A stretch of 34,607 nucleotides of DNA from contig UCCS01000028.1 of the NCBI GenBank assembly GCA_900470965.1, positions 1-34,607 of the forward strand, read 5' to 3'. A program made the position numbers and the translations under genes. Shown here piece after piece: positions 24,642 through 33,297 of this stretch. Within the stretch, counting starts at the first letter, position 1; every line of letters starts with the position of its first letter. The notes beneath the pieces were generated by a model. It ran no database searches. It was not told the DNA's origin and was given only the letters and a program-made list of their open reading frames with translations. The DNA comes from Hyphomicrobiales bacterium (GTDB lineage: Bacteria; Pseudomonadota; Alphaproteobacteria; Rhizobiales; Rhizobiaceae).

Positions 24642-25277
24642 ATGTGCTGTGCACTTCGGGTCCGATGGACCATTACCCCGAAAACCGCCCCCCAGCCCTG
24701 GATTGCCTGTGGCGGATGCGGCGGATTGAGAGCCTTTCAATCGAGTGACAAGATCCGGCTGAACGCCAATGGCCGCAAGCTGGATGCCTGGCTGATCTAT
24801 AAATGCCTGGCCTGCGACAAGACCTGGAACCGGCCGCTCTTCGAGCGCAAGAATGTCCGCGACATCGATCCGGCAACGCTCGACGCACTCCAGTCCAACG
24901 ATGTCAAATGGATCCGCGCCGAAAGTTTCAACCTCGACGCATTGAAACGCAAATCGCAGCGCGTCGACGAATTCCCTGAATTCGAGATCGGCAAGCAGGT
25001 GCTGCGCGAGGCCATCGGCTGGACGCGGCTGGAGATCGAACTGGCGGTGCCCTTGCCTGCGGGCACACGCCTCGACCGTCTGCTGGCATCCGAGCTCAAG
25101 CTTTCGCGCACGCGGCTTCAGACGCTGCACGAGAAAGGCGTGCTCCGGACGAATTCCGATCGCGCCGACATCCTGCGGCGGCGTATCAGGACCGGCATCG
25201 AAGTGGTGATCGATCTTGCGACCATCGCGGATCGCGAGCTCTCCTGGGGACCCCTGGCGACCGGCAGTCCCCGCTAG
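24642..25277 (+). CDS. DUF1062 zinc-ribbon protein
   Basis: 211 residues. Two CxxC pairs (Cys23/Cys26 in CGGCGG and Cys55/Cys58 in YKCLACDKTW) form a likely zinc ribbon. The remainder (WIRAESFNLDALKRKSQRV.., RLDRLLASELKLSRTRLQTLHEKGVL) matches the DUF1062 family; the latter part resembles an S4-like RNA-binding helix pair. It is probably cytosolic and nucleic-acid-related, but the family has no assigned role that I know of. The start at 24642 is the last ATG before the domain; an upstream frame to 24471 looks non-coding. Confidence 0.8.
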   Translation: MCCALRVRWTITPKTAPQPWIACGGCGGLRAFQSSDKIRLNANGRKLDAWLIYKCLACDKTWNRPLFERKNVRDIDPATLDALQSNDVKWIRAESFNLDALKRKSQRVDEFPEFEIGKQVLREAIGWTRLEIELAVPLPAGTRLDRLLASELKLSRTRLQTLHEKGVLRTNSDRADILRRRIRTGIEVVIDLATIADRELSWGPLATGSPR

Positions 25278-25286
25278 CCTGTAACG

Positions 25287-25318
25287 CGAAGGCCCGTATG
25301 CCGGGCCTTCGTCATTTC
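25287..25318 (+). terminator. Intrinsic terminator after DUF1062
   Basis: CGAAGGCCCG (25287-25296) pairs fully with CGGGCCTTCG (25302-25311) around a 5-nt loop, 9 nt past the DUF1062 stop, followed by TCATTTC. The stem is strong and the tail moderately T-rich. It may also serve the convergent Nudix gene. Confidence 0.75.
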
Positions 25319-25346
25319 AAAGTCCATTCGGCGCAACTGACGGACG

Positions 25347-25937
25347 TCAGTGCGATGCCGGCGACGTGGCGAGCGATACCGCCGCCTCATGCACCGGCCG
25401 CCGCCCGGCAATCCGGCGCGGCTTCAGCCGGTCCTGCGATGTCAGGGGATTATCCGCATCGATGGACCGGAAGAGCGCCTGCAGCTCCGGCTCCTCGACA
25501 AGTAACGCTGCTTCCGCCGGAGAAATCCAGATCTTCTGCCTCTCGGCATATTCGCGAAAATGCGCGGCCTCGCTCTCCAGCCGCAGCAGATGAACAGAAA
25601 CCGTCAGCGGCGTCTCGTGATCCTTCAGATAGGTGTAAAAGCCGAGCGGCTTCTTCCTGACCCTGCCGATGATGCCAGCCTCTTCGAAAGCCTCGCGCTG
25701 GGCGCAGCGATATGGCCTTTCCTTTCTTCCGAGAGTGCCCTTCGGGATCACCCATCGTCCGGTATCGCGGCTGGTGACGAGCAATACGCTCAGCCTTCCG
25801 CCTCTCTCGACGCGGCAACAAATGGCGCCGCACTGGTCGATCTCGCGGCGGCCTGTCTTTGCCGGGGTTTCCTCATTCAATTCAGATAAATGCCTGGATA
25901 AATGCATGGTCCGCTCGTTGTCTTCTTCTCCTTGCAT
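25347..25937 (-). CDS. Nudix hydrolase, DIPP-like
   Basis: 196 residues. The Nudix box is complete at 67-89: G-x5-E-x7-REAFEEAGI, with all metal-binding Glu present. The RDTGRWVIPKGT lead-in and GFYTYLKDHE tail are typical of the diphosphoinositol-polyphosphate-phosphohydrolase-like branch, which removes phosphates from highly phosphorylated molecules such as inositol pyrophosphates, dinucleoside polyphosphates or polyphosphate. It lies 80 nt downstream of pit on the same strand and is related to the Nudix gene at 27766. The start is uncertain: the ATG at 25937 lacks a clear ribosome site, and the ATG at 25907 is the alternative. Confidence 0.85.
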   Translation of the reverse strand: MQGEEDNERTMHLSRHLSELNEETPAKTGRREIDQCGAICCRVERGGRLSVLLVTSRDTGRWVIPKGTLGRKERPYRCAQREAFEEAGIIGRVRKKPLGFYTYLKDHETPLTVSVHLLRLESEAAHFREYAERQKIWISPAEAALLVEEPELQALFRSIDADNPLTSQDRLKPRRIAGRRPVHEAAVSLATSPASH

Positions 25938-25974
25938 GGAGAATAGAGCGCAACATCCGATCGAAAATGGCGAC

Positions 25975-25998
25975 CCCTAAAATTAGGGTATCCGATAC
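25975..25998. promoter_or_regulatory. Two palindromes between pit and the Nudix gene
   Basis: CCCTAA-AA-TTAGGG (25975-25988) is followed directly, sharing one base, by GTATC-C-GATAC (25988-25998). They sit 38-61 bp before the minus-strand Nudix start, an operator position. They could also slow transcripts leaving pit. No matching regulator is identified. Confidence 0.4.
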
Positions 25999-26017
25999 AT
26001 CGAGCGGACCCCTGCCC

Positions 26018-27022
26018 TTAGGCAAACAGGCTTGCAATCCCATAGCAGGCGGCCGCGATGGCAGCGGCAGCCGGCATGGTGATCACCCAGGCGATGACGA
26101 TGTTGCCCGCAACACCCCAGCGCACGGCCGACAAGCGTCGCGCCGCGCCGACACCGATGATCGCTCCGGTGATCGTATGCGTCGTCGACACGGGAATGCC
26201 GAGCCAGGTCGCGGCAAACAGCGTCAGCGCCCCGCCGGTCTCGGCGCAGAACCCCTGCATCGGGTTGAGCCTGGTGATTTTCGAGCCCATCGTATGCACG
26301 ATCCGCCAGCCGCCGAAGAGCGTGCCGAGCGCCATGGCCGACTGGCAGGAGATGACTACCCAGAGAGGCACATGGAAACTGGGGCCGAGCTGCCCCTGGC
26401 TGAAGAGAAGAACGGCGATGATGCCCATGGTCTTCTGCGCGTCGTTGCCGCCATGGCCGAGCGAATAGAGTGAGGCCGAGATGAACTGCATGAATCGGAA
26501 GGTGCGGTCGACGGCAAAGGGCGTCTGGCGCACGAAGATCCAGGAGACGACGAGGACGAAGAACAGCGCGAGCAGGAAGCCGATTGCCGGCGACATGAAG
26601 ATCGCACCGACCGTCTTCAACAAGCCGCCCCAGACGATGGAACTGAAGCCGACCTTCGCCCAGCCGGCGCCGACGAGCCCGCCGACCAGCGCATGCGACG
26701 ACGAAGAGGGAATGCCGAACAGCCAGGTGACGATGTTCCAGACGATCGCCCCCATCAGTGCCGCAAAGATCACCTGCGGCGAGACGATTGCCGGATCGAT
26801 GATGCCGGTGCCGAGCGTTTCGGCGACGTGCAGGCCAAAAAACAGGAAGGCGATGAAATTGAAGAAAGCCGCCCAGCCGACGGCATATTGCGGCCTCAGC
26901 ACCCGGGTGGAAACGATGGTCGCAATCGAGTTTGCCGCATCATGCAGCCCGTTGAGGAAATCGAAGAACAGCGCCACACCGATCAGCCCGATCAGCAGCG
27001 GAAGGGAGAGAGAGGCTTCCAT
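26018..27022 (-). CDS. pit: Low-affinity inorganic phosphate transporter, PiT family
   Basis: 334-residue membrane protein. The two PiT signature repeats are evident: FDFLNGLHDAANSIATIVSTRVL near the start, and ETGGALTLFAATWLGIPVSTTHTITGAIIGVG near the end, with GGNDAQKTMG in between. PiT carriers import metal-phosphate with protons. The ATG overlaps the DUF47 stop by one base (TGATG). In S. meliloti the orfA-pit pair is repressed by PhoB when phosphate is low; the same order is seen here and a Pho box lies upstream of DUF47. Confidence 0.95.
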   Translation of the reverse strand: MEASLSLPLLIGLIGVALFFDFLNGLHDAANSIATIVSTRVLRPQYAVGWAAFFNFIAFLFFGLHVAETLGTGIIDPAIVSPQVIFAALMGAIVWNIVTWLFGIPSSSSHALVGGLVGAGWAKVGFSSIVWGGLLKTVGAIFMSPAIGFLLALFFVLVVSWIFVRQTPFAVDRTFRFMQFISASLYSLGHGGNDAQKTMGIIAVLLFSQGQLGPSFHVPLWVVISCQSAMALGTLFGGWRIVHTMGSKITRLNPMQGFCAETGGALTLFAATWLGIPVSTTHTITGAIIGVGAARRLSAVRWGVAGNIVIAWVITMPAAAAIAAACYGIASLFA

Positions 27023-27666
27023 CAGACGTTCTCGATGACGACGCCGCTGATTTCGTTGGCCACGTCCTCGAAACGGTCGACGATCTTTTCCAGATTGGAG
27101 TAGATCTCGCTGCCGATCATGTAGGCCATGGCATTGCCGCTGGCGCCATGCCGGCGATAGAGGTCCTTGAGCCCCTCGTCATGCAGTTCGTCGGAGCGGC
27201 CTTCGACCCGGGTGATCTCTTCGGCGATGACAGCCAGCCGCTGCGCATTCGCACCCATCTTGTTGAGAAGCGGGATTGCTTCCTCCATCAGGGCCGCCGC
27301 CTTGACGATCTCCCCGCCCATCTCCTGCATCAGCGGGTCGAAACTCGTCTGCTCGAACAGGCGGATGATCTTCACCGTCTTGTGCATCATGTCGATCGCA
27401 TCATCCATGGACTGGATCAGATCCTTGATGTCGCCGCGGTCAAAGGGCGTGATGAAGCTGCGCCGGACAGCAACCAGCACTTCGCGGGTGATGTCGTCAG
27501 CCTGGTCTTCCAGTGCGATGATCTTGTCGCAATTCTCCTGAACCGCCTCGCCCTTCAACAGCTTTTCCATAGCATGGGCGGCTGCGACGACCGTTTCCGA
27601 ATGCCTGCAGAACATATCGAAGAAGCGGTCCTCCCGCGGCATCATCTTGCGAAACACGCTCATCAT
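27022..27666 (-). CDS. DUF47 (PhoU-like) protein of the pit operon
   Basis: 214 residues, all helical, with repeated acidic ExxxD helices (ALEDQADDITREVL, MDDAIDMMHKT, RVEGRSDELHDEGL) as in PhoU, where such residues bind metal clusters. DUF47 proteins are encoded next to PiT transporters in many bacteria and are thought to control phosphate uptake through them. This is the equivalent of orfA in the S. meliloti orfA-pit operon. AGGAAGGA precedes the ATG at 27666 (27663 is an alternative). Pit overlaps its end. Confidence 0.93.
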   Translation of the reverse strand: MMSVFRKMMPREDRFFDMFCRHSETVVAAAHAMEKLLKGEAVQENCDKIIALEDQADDITREVLVAVRRSFITPFDRGDIKDLIQSMDDAIDMMHKTVKIIRLFEQTSFDPLMQEMGGEIVKAAALMEEAIPLLNKMGANAQRLAVIAEEITRVEGRSDELHDEGLKDLYRRHGASGNAMAYMIGSEIYSNLEKIVDRFEDVANEISGVVIENV

Positions 27667-27693
27667 CTCGGGCGATCCTTCCTGAACCGGGGA

Positions 27694-27724
27694 CTGTCGT
27701 AGAAGACTGTCATAAATCTGTCAT
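27694..27724 (+). promoter_or_regulatory. Pho box (PhoB binding site)
   Basis: CTGTCAT-AAAT-CTGTCAT at 27707-27724 matches the Pho box consensus in both 7-mers with the canonical 11-bp period; a third, weaker copy CTGTCGT is at 27694-27700. It lies between DUF47-pit (minus) and the Nudix gene (plus), with the repeats running toward the Nudix gene and ending 41 bp before its ATG at 27766. PhoB bound here would be placed to activate Nudix and block DUF47-pit; this is inferred from orientation and from S. meliloti data. Confidence 0.88.
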
Positions 27725-27765
27725 AAAGCGTCGCAGGCAATTGATCGAAAAAGTAAAATTTGACA

Positions 27766-28332
27766 ATGCTAGATGTCATGAAATCCCGCAAAAAAGGCGC
27801 AAAATCCTACGCCGGACCCTCAAAGCCCCTGCTGAAGCAGCTTGCAGAAAGACCCGAGAAGCTTTTCTCAGGCGCCTTTCGCCAGCAATATGGCGCGCTC
27901 TGCTTCCGTTACCGAAACGGCGGTCCCGAGACTGATCACCCCGAAATCGAAGTCCTCGTCGTCACCACGCGCGACAGCGGCCGCTGGATCATTCCCAAGG
28001 GCTGGCCGATGAAAAAGAAGAAGCCGCATGAGGCAGCCGCCATCGAGGCCTGGGAGGAAGCCGGCGTGCGCGGAACGGTGAGCAAGCAGCCGGTCGGCCG
28101 CTACACCTATCTGAAGGAGCTGGATGACGGCGACGTCGCGCCCTGCATCGTCGATATCTTCCAGATCGAAGTGGAGCATACGCAAGGGCAGTTCCGCGAA
28201 ACCGGCCAACGCATGCTGGATTGGGTGAGCCCCGACGAAGCGGCACGGCGCGTGCGCGAACTCGAATTGAAATCCCTGCTCGTCGATTTTCACCCGCGGC
28301 ACGGCAAGCGTCAGCGCAAGAAGAAGGGCTGA
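27766..28332 (+). CDS. Nudix hydrolase, DIPP-like (Pho-linked)
   Basis: 188 residues. The Nudix box at 79-101 (GWPMKK..IEAWEEAGV) keeps the EE pair and the preceding Glu, but has Lys for the first Glu and Ile for the Arg of the consensus. The RDSGRWIIPKG lead-in and VGRYTYLKELDDG after the box mark the same DIPP-like branch as the gene at 25347. N- and C-termini are rich in Lys/Arg (KSRKKGAKS; HGKRQRKKKG), which suggests a polyanion substrate. The start could also be ATG 27778 or TTG 27760. A Pho box lies just upstream, so phosphate control is likely. Confidence 0.88.
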   Translation: MLDVMKSRKKGAKSYAGPSKPLLKQLAERPEKLFSGAFRQQYGALCFRYRNGGPETDHPEIEVLVVTTRDSGRWIIPKGWPMKKKKPHEAAAIEAWEEAGVRGTVSKQPVGRYTYLKELDDGDVAPCIVDIFQIEVEHTQGQFRETGQRMLDWVSPDEAARRVRELELKSLLVDFHPRHGKRQRKKKG

Positions 28333-28480
28333 TTGGCAGACATCCGGGTTTTGTCATTTCGCACTTACAACCATCACTTGTTTGACACCGCGACGCCATC
28401 ATTGGGTGGCGGATAAGCCACGATTCAAGTTCAGCTTCGCGCAACCGGCAGGAATTGGCCTGCCGAATGGGGAAACACCG

Positions 28481-28954
28481 ATGCCCGGAGCATCATCGAG
28501 CGCGCGCATGCAAACAGGCTTCCATGCGATTTTTATCCTGTTGGTTCTCAGCCTGAGACCAGCGGCCGGGATGCCGCGATGTCCTCCGCAGAATGAACTG
28601 CTGGCAAAGGCGAAGGTGGTGGTCGAGGCAAGCGTCAAGTCGCTTTTCATCGGCGAATCCGGTTTGGTCGTGACAAACGAATTCCCGACCCGGATGATCC
28701 GGGCGGATCTGGCGATCAGGAGGGTCATCAAGGGCGAGTTCGCCGGAAAGGAGGTGACGGTTTATGGCGCAATGTTTCCGCCAGGACCGTACCGGGAGTT
28801 GAGCCTGATGGCATTACTGGCCGGGTATGACGGTCACGACACTTTCGAGTGGGAGCTCTCATCTTACGAGCTCGGCGATACGGGCATGTCGTTCTTCGTT
28901 ATGAGCGACTGCATCTACTACAAATTTCCCGACCTCATCACCAATCCGCAATGA
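28481..28954 (+). CDS. Secreted protein of unknown function
   Basis: 157 residues. A hydrophobic segment (TGFHAIFILLVLSLRPAAG) at about residues 11-29 reads as a signal peptide, followed by a small mature part with two Cys (PRCPPQ and SDCIYY). The pattern ADLAIRRVIKGEFAGKEVTVYG suggests a beta-sandwich, but I recognise no family. The start at 28481 has GGGGAAA upstream; ATG 28508 would give a tighter signal peptide. Not clearly linked to its neighbours. Confidence 0.6.
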   Translation: MPGASSSARMQTGFHAIFILLVLSLRPAAGMPRCPPQNELLAKAKVVVEASVKSLFIGESGLVVTNEFPTRMIRADLAIRRVIKGEFAGKEVTVYGAMFPPGPYRELSLMALLAGYDGHDTFEWELSSYELGDTGMSFFVMSDCIYYKFPDLITNPQ

Positions 28955-28972
28955 GAGGCGATCGATGCAGCC

Positions 28973-29815
28973 CTACTCCCGGTCGCCCCGCTTCTCCTGC
29001 GACATGAGCCGGCTGAGCGTGGCCGCCGGGATCGCATCGGCCGCATAGCTAAAGGTCCCCGATGATTTCACCTCCTCGGCCGCCCGCAGCAGTGCACCAA
29101 GTGCAGCGCGTGCAAAGGACCCGCCGACACTCACTCGGCGCACGCCTGCCGCCGAGAGTTCGGCAACGCTGTAGCGCGGCCCCTTCAGTCCCATCACCAC
29201 ATTGACGGGCCTGTCGACGGCCGCGCAGACGGTTCGGATGGCGTCGATATCAGGCAGACCGGGCGCATAGAGCACATCGGCGCCGGCTGCCGAGAAAGCC
29301 TGCAGCCGCTTGATCGTGTCATCGAGATGCGGCCGTTCCCAGAGAAAATTCTCCGCCCTCGCCGTCAGCAGGAAAGGCAACTTCCGCGCCGCCTCCGCCG
29401 CGGCCTGTACGCGCTCGACGGCCTGCGAGAGATCATAGATCGGCCTTGCCGGATCGCCGGTGGCATCTTCGATCGATCCGCCGACCAGCCCGACCGCAGA
29501 GGCCAGCCGGATCGTTTCTGCGCAGATCTCCGGTGCTGCGCCGAACCCGTCTTCGAGATCGGCCGATACGGGAAGATCGGTTGCCCCGACGATCTCGGCG
29601 GCATTATCGAGGATCTCGCCACGCTTCAGGCTCGCAAAGGAATCCCGCTTGCCCTTCGAAAAGGCATAGCCGGCGCTGGTGGTCGCCAGGGCCTCGAAAC
29701 CAAGGCTCGTCAGAATCCGGGCCGAGCCGGCATCCCATGGGTTCGGAATGACGAATGCCGCATCCCGCTGATGCAATGCCCTCAGTTGATCGAACTTCGC
29801 CTGTTGCTCCGCCAC
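28973..29815 (-). CDS. PEP mutase/isocitrate lyase superfamily protein
   Basis: 280 residues with the TIM-barrel plan of the superfamily: FVIPNPWDAGSARILTSLGFEALATTSAG, then VSADLEDGFG (84-92, Mg-binding acidic residues), GGSIEDATGD and LTARAENFLW. The isocitrate-lyase KKCGH loop is absent, so it falls with the oxaloacetate decarboxylase/2-methylisocitrate-lyase-like/phosphonomutase group whose substrate cannot be called. The start is GTG 29815, placed after an excellent GGAGGAGGA; the frame upstream is basic and non-coding-like. Confidence 0.88.
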   Translation of the reverse strand: MAEQQAKFDQLRALHQRDAAFVIPNPWDAGSARILTSLGFEALATTSAGYAFSKGKRDSFASLKRGEILDNAAEIVGATDLPVSADLEDGFGAAPEICAETIRLASAVGLVGGSIEDATGDPARPIYDLSQAVERVQAAAEAARKLPFLLTARAENFLWERPHLDDTIKRLQAFSAAGADVLYAPGLPDIDAIRTVCAAVDRPVNVVMGLKGPRYSVAELSAAGVRRVSVGGSFARAALGALLRAAEEVKSSGTFSYAADAIPAATLSRLMSQEKRGDRE

Positions 29816-29923
29816 GACTCTCCTCCTCCGCAAATGACAATGAGGCCAGACTAGCAGTCGCGAACAAAATGTGAACGATTTTGTGCCGCCTACTCGGATT
29901 TTGCTGGTGGCTGCGGCCACCCA

Positions 29924-30685
29924 TCAGTTGCGTAGCCGATACCCCGTCTTGAAGATCCACCCGAGCGTGCTCAGGCAAATCACCAGAAACAGCGAGATCA
30001 TGCCGAGGCTGACCAGAGGATTGACATCGGCAATCCCGTAAAAACTCCAGCGGAAGCCGCTGACCAGATAGAGCACCGGATTGAAATGGCTGACCGCCTG
30101 CCAGAAGGGCGGCAGCATGTTGATCGAGTAGAAGCTGCCGCCGAGGAAGGTCAGCGGCGGCACGACGAGCATGGGGATGAGGTTCAGCTGCTCGAAATTC
30201 GTCGCCCAGATGCCGATCATGAAGCCGAACAGGCTGAAGCTGATCGCCGTCAGCAGGAAGAACAGCACCATCATGAAGGGATGCTCGATCCGAACATCGA
30301 CGAAGATATTGGCCGTTACCAGGATGATGACGCCAATGAGCAGCCCCTTGGTGGCCGCCGCCCCCACATAGCCGATCAGGATTTCCGTCATGGCGACGGG
30401 GGCCGAGAGGATCTCGTAGATCGTGCCGGTGAATTTCGGGAAATAGATGCCGAAAGAGCCGTTGCCGATGCACTGGCCGAGCAGCGTCAGCATGATGAGG
30501 CCGGGCGTGATGAAGGCGCCGTAGGAAACGCCCTCCACCTGCTGGATGCGCGAGCCGACGGCCGCCCCGAAGACGATGAAATAGAGCGAGGTGGAAATGA
30601 CGGGCGAAATTACGCTCTGAAGCAGCGTGCGCCGGGTGCGCGCCATCTCGAAGTAATAGATCGACTTGATCGCTTCGAAGTTCAT
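29924..30685 (-). CDS. yadH: ABC-2 type transporter permease, YadH-like
   Basis: 253-residue membrane protein with about six helices. [54 protein letters not shown] and [23 protein letters not shown] run parallel to E. coli YadH almost along the whole length. It is the membrane half of an ABC-2 exporter; the substrate of the YadGH group is not known to me. Its ATG overlaps the ATPase stop by 4 nt (ATGA), so the two are coupled. Confidence 0.92.
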   Translation of the reverse strand: MNFEAIKSIYYFEMARTRRTLLQSVISPVISTSLYFIVFGAAVGSRIQQVEGVSYGAFITPGLIMLTLLGQCIGNGSFGIYFPKFTGTIYEILSAPVAMTEILIGYVGAAATKGLLIGVIILVTANIFVDVRIEHPFMMVLFFLLTAISFSLFGFMIGIWATNFEQLNLIPMLVVPPLTFLGGSFYSINMLPPFWQAVSHFNPVLYLVSGFRWSFYGIADVNPLVSLGMISLFLVICLSTLGWIFKTGYRLRN

Positions 30686-31608
30686 CTTGCGCCTCCTACC
30701 AGCGATACGAAGATATCTTCGAGCGAGCTCTGGCGCGTCGAGAGATCCCGGAAATGGATATTGTTTTCGCCAAGCCGCGTCAGAAGCGATGCCACGCTCT
30801 CGTGCTCGTTGTGCGTATCGAATTCATAGACGAGGCGGTTGCCCTCGGCCTCGACCGACAGGCCGTTGCCGGCAAAGCAGTCCGGAAGCTTCTCCAGCGG
30901 TTCGTTGAGTTCGAGGATGAGCTGCTTGCGGCCGAGCTTGGCCATCAGCGCCTGCTTGTCTTCGACGAGCAGCAGTTCGCCGCCATTGATGACACCAACG
31001 CGGTCGGCGATCTCCTCGGCCTCTTCGATATAGTGCGTCGTCAGGATAATAGTCACACCCGAGGCCCGCAGCCGCTCGACGACATGCCACATGTCCTTGC
31101 GCAGCGTCACGTCCACGCCCGCCGTCGGCTCGTCGAGGAAGAGGATCGAGGGTTCGTGCGACAGCGCCTTGGCGATCAGTACGCGCCGCTTCATGCCGCC
31201 GGAGAGCTGGCGCAGCGTGTTGTCCTTCTTGTCCCAGAGCGACAGGTCGCGCAGCACCTTTTCGATATGGGCGGGGTTGGCCTTCTTGCCGTGCAGCCCG
31301 CGCGAAAAGCTCACCGTATTCCACACCGTCTCGAACTGGTCGGTCGTGAGCTCCTGCGGCACGAGCCCGATCAGCGTGCGTGTGGCGCGGAAATCCTTCA
31401 CCACATCATGCCCGTCGACGATGACCGCGCCGCCGCTTGGATTGGCGATGCCGCAGATGATCGAGATCAGCGTCGTCTTGCCCGCCCCATTCGGCCCAAG
31501 CAGCGCCAGGATTTCGCCGCGTTCGATTTCGAGGTTGATGCCCTTCAGCGCCTGGAAGCCATTTGCATAGGTCTTGGTGAGATTTTGGATGGAAATGATC
31601 GGTGCCAT
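30682..31608 (-). CDS. yadG: ABC transporter ATPase, YadG-like
   Basis: 308 residues. Walker [10 protein letters not shown] (38-46), Q-loop region GLVPQEL, signature [15 protein letters not shown], Walker [13 protein letters not shown] and the switch His in [12 protein letters not shown] are all present. The extra C-terminal domain (~220-308, ending [14 protein letters not shown]) is the same as in E. coli YadG. Forms an exporter with the downstream permease. A CTATAT -10-like element is seen on the minus strand at 31645-31650 upstream. Confidence 0.93.
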   Translation of the reverse strand: MAPIISIQNLTKTYANGFQALKGINLEIERGEILALLGPNGAGKTTLISIICGIANPSGGAVIVDGHDVVKDFRATRTLIGLVPQELTTDQFETVWNTVSFSRGLHGKKANPAHIEKVLRDLSLWDKKDNTLRQLSGGMKRRVLIAKALSHEPSILFLDEPTAGVDVTLRKDMWHVVERLRASGVTIILTTHYIEEAEEIADRVGVINGGELLLVEDKQALMAKLGRKQLILELNEPLEKLPDCFAGNGLSVEAEGNRLVYEFDTHNEHESVASLLTRLGENNIHFRDLSTRQSSLEDIFVSLVGGAR

Positions 31609-32177
31609 GGGGCTCTTTGCGGATATCAGATCGAATTCGCCCGCTATATAGCCCCTTTGTGAAGCTTTGACATCCGCAAGGGCCTGAACACAGCATTCAC
31701 ACGATCCGGGTATCCGCCTAAAATGTCAGGCTCGGACGTCCATCCACAGGACAGATCGGGCCTATGAAAAGAAAATCACCGCCCGGTTTGCGATGTCATC
31801 AATCGGTGATGTTCCTCCCTCATAAACACACCCGAGGACAGCACCGGTCTCCGCCCGCCGCCCACCCCTTTGCGGAGCCGCCCTCATGGCGATCTCGTTA
31901 CGCCTTCTCTGCTGACCTCGGCATTGTAGTGAAATTTATTGTCAGTCACGAAATGCAAGGAACCGGCCCAGTATCCCCTGTTCAGCCGCGTTCGTCTAAG
32001 CCGGCCCCGTGCCGGCTTTCTTTTTGGCCGGCAGACGAGAGCCGATCCAACGAAACAAGGTCTCCAGCGTGTAGCACCCTGCCCGCCAGCAGCCTCATTT
32101 CAACCACCGGAACACTTCAACCCGCCGCGAAAAACTTCTACCCTGACATCAGCACAACCTGGATTGGCCGAACCGTC
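31609..32177. other. Long leader/intergenic region before the AraC gene
   Basis: About 570 nt without a supported protein. The frame of the AraC gene stays open upstream to 31764, but that part reads as random basic/proline-rich sequence. The left end carries the YadGH promoter region. On the plus strand there is an intrinsic terminator at 31998-32024, about 155 nt before the AraC ATG. Thus a small transcript or an attenuated leader is expected here. Confidence 0.5.
31998..32025 (+). terminator. Intrinsic terminator upstream of the AraC gene
   Basis: AAGCCGGC (31998-32005) and GCCGGCTT (32011-32018) form a perfect 8-bp stem with a CCCGT loop, followed by TCTTTTT, a classic rho-independent terminator on the plus strand. 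No plus-strand protein gene ends before it, so it either ends an unannotated small RNA or acts as an attenuator for AraC. Confidence 0.75.
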
Positions 32178-33122
32178 ATGAACGAGCCGCACTCCATTTC
32201 GCTGTCAGGACAAAAGCTCGTCTCCATCGAAGAGATCGTCGACATCAAGCCGCGACGGCCGATGGCGACGACGCGGGATCGGGGATGGAGCGGAGTGACG
32301 GTCGATCTTTATCGGCCGCGGCTCGATTGTTCGCAGACCTATCCGGCCCTCGATCACCACCTGATTTCCTATTGCCCCTCCGGCCGCGCCCGGCTGATCC
32401 AGCGGCGCGACGGGGTAGTCCACGAGGGCACGATTTCGGCCGGCATGTCGCTTCTGATGCCGGCGGGCTGCGTATCGACCTGGGAGGGCCGCACGCCGAC
32501 ATCGGCGCGGCTGCGCGTTCCAGCCCGGCTGGTGGCAGCCGCCGGCGAAGAGCTTGGGTCGCGCGCGGCGGCAAGCATCGAAATCAGGAATATATTCGAA
32601 ACCCGCGACAGGCTGATCGAGAATATGGCGCTCGTGCTGCTCGCTGAACTGGATCAGCAGGCCCATCCCGCCCAGGCGCTGATCGTCGACCAGGTCTCTG
32701 CCGCCCTCGCCGCGCATCTCCTGAGGGCCTATAACGCCTTTGGCATTGCGGAGCGCCTCACACTGCCCGGTCTCGGCAAGGCCGAGATCGAGCGCATCAC
32801 CGACTATATCGAAGACAATCTCGACCGGATGATCGGGCTTGCGGAACTGGCGGCCCTCGCCGATGTCAGCCGCTTTCATTTCGCCCGGCTTTTCAAGCAG
32901 AGCACCGGCGTAAGCCCGATCAATTTCGTCGAACAGCGCCGGATCGAGCGCGCCCGGATGCTGATTGCCGAAACCGATACGTCGCTGGCGGAAGTGGCCC
33001 TTGCGACCGGCTATTCGGACCAGAGCCATTTCACCCGGCGTTTCCACCGCCTGACGGGCGCCACACCCGCCGCTTTTGCACGCGAGCACGGACGTCGGCT
33101 GCGACGGCGCCCGCCGAATTAG
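32178..33122 (+). CDS. AraC family transcriptional regulator
   Basis: 314 residues. Residues ~1-150 form a sensor domain with a cupin-like segment (HHLISYCPSGRARLIQRRDGVVHEGTISAGMSLLMPAG). Residues ~205-305 hold the double HTH (IGLAELAALADVSRFHFARLFKQSTGVSPINFVEQRRIERARMLIAETDTSLAEVALATGYSDQSHFTRRFHRLTGATPAAF), complete with the AraC signature. No good Shine-Dalgarno precedes the ATG. A terminator lies in its leader. Targets unknown. Confidence 0.92.
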   Translation: MNEPHSISLSGQKLVSIEEIVDIKPRRPMATTRDRGWSGVTVDLYRPRLDCSQTYPALDHHLISYCPSGRARLIQRRDGVVHEGTISAGMSLLMPAGCVSTWEGRTPTSARLRVPARLVAAAGEELGSRAAASIEIRNIFETRDRLIENMALVLLAELDQQAHPAQALIVDQVSAALAAHLLRAYNAFGIAERLTLPGLGKAEIERITDYIEDNLDRMIGLAELAALADVSRFHFARLFKQSTGVSPINFVEQRRIERARMLIAETDTSLAEVALATGYSDQSHFTRRFHRLTGATPAAFAREHGRRLRRRPPN

Positions 33123-33297
33123 GGCTCGGCTTTGCTCAAAGCAAGCGGCCTCCTGCACGGATCTATCAGCTGTTTTGCTCCGGCGCGCAAAAGGTTACTT
33201 TAAGGCGAAAAAATAAACGGCTCGCCTGCCTGCCGTTGCCGCCCTATTCTTGCTCCTTTCGGCCCTGTTCTTCGGGCCCTATCTGATGGGATGAGCG

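Noticed and set aside
30754..31662. 302-residue plus-strand frame
   Set aside because: Antisense to the complete YadG-like ATPase.
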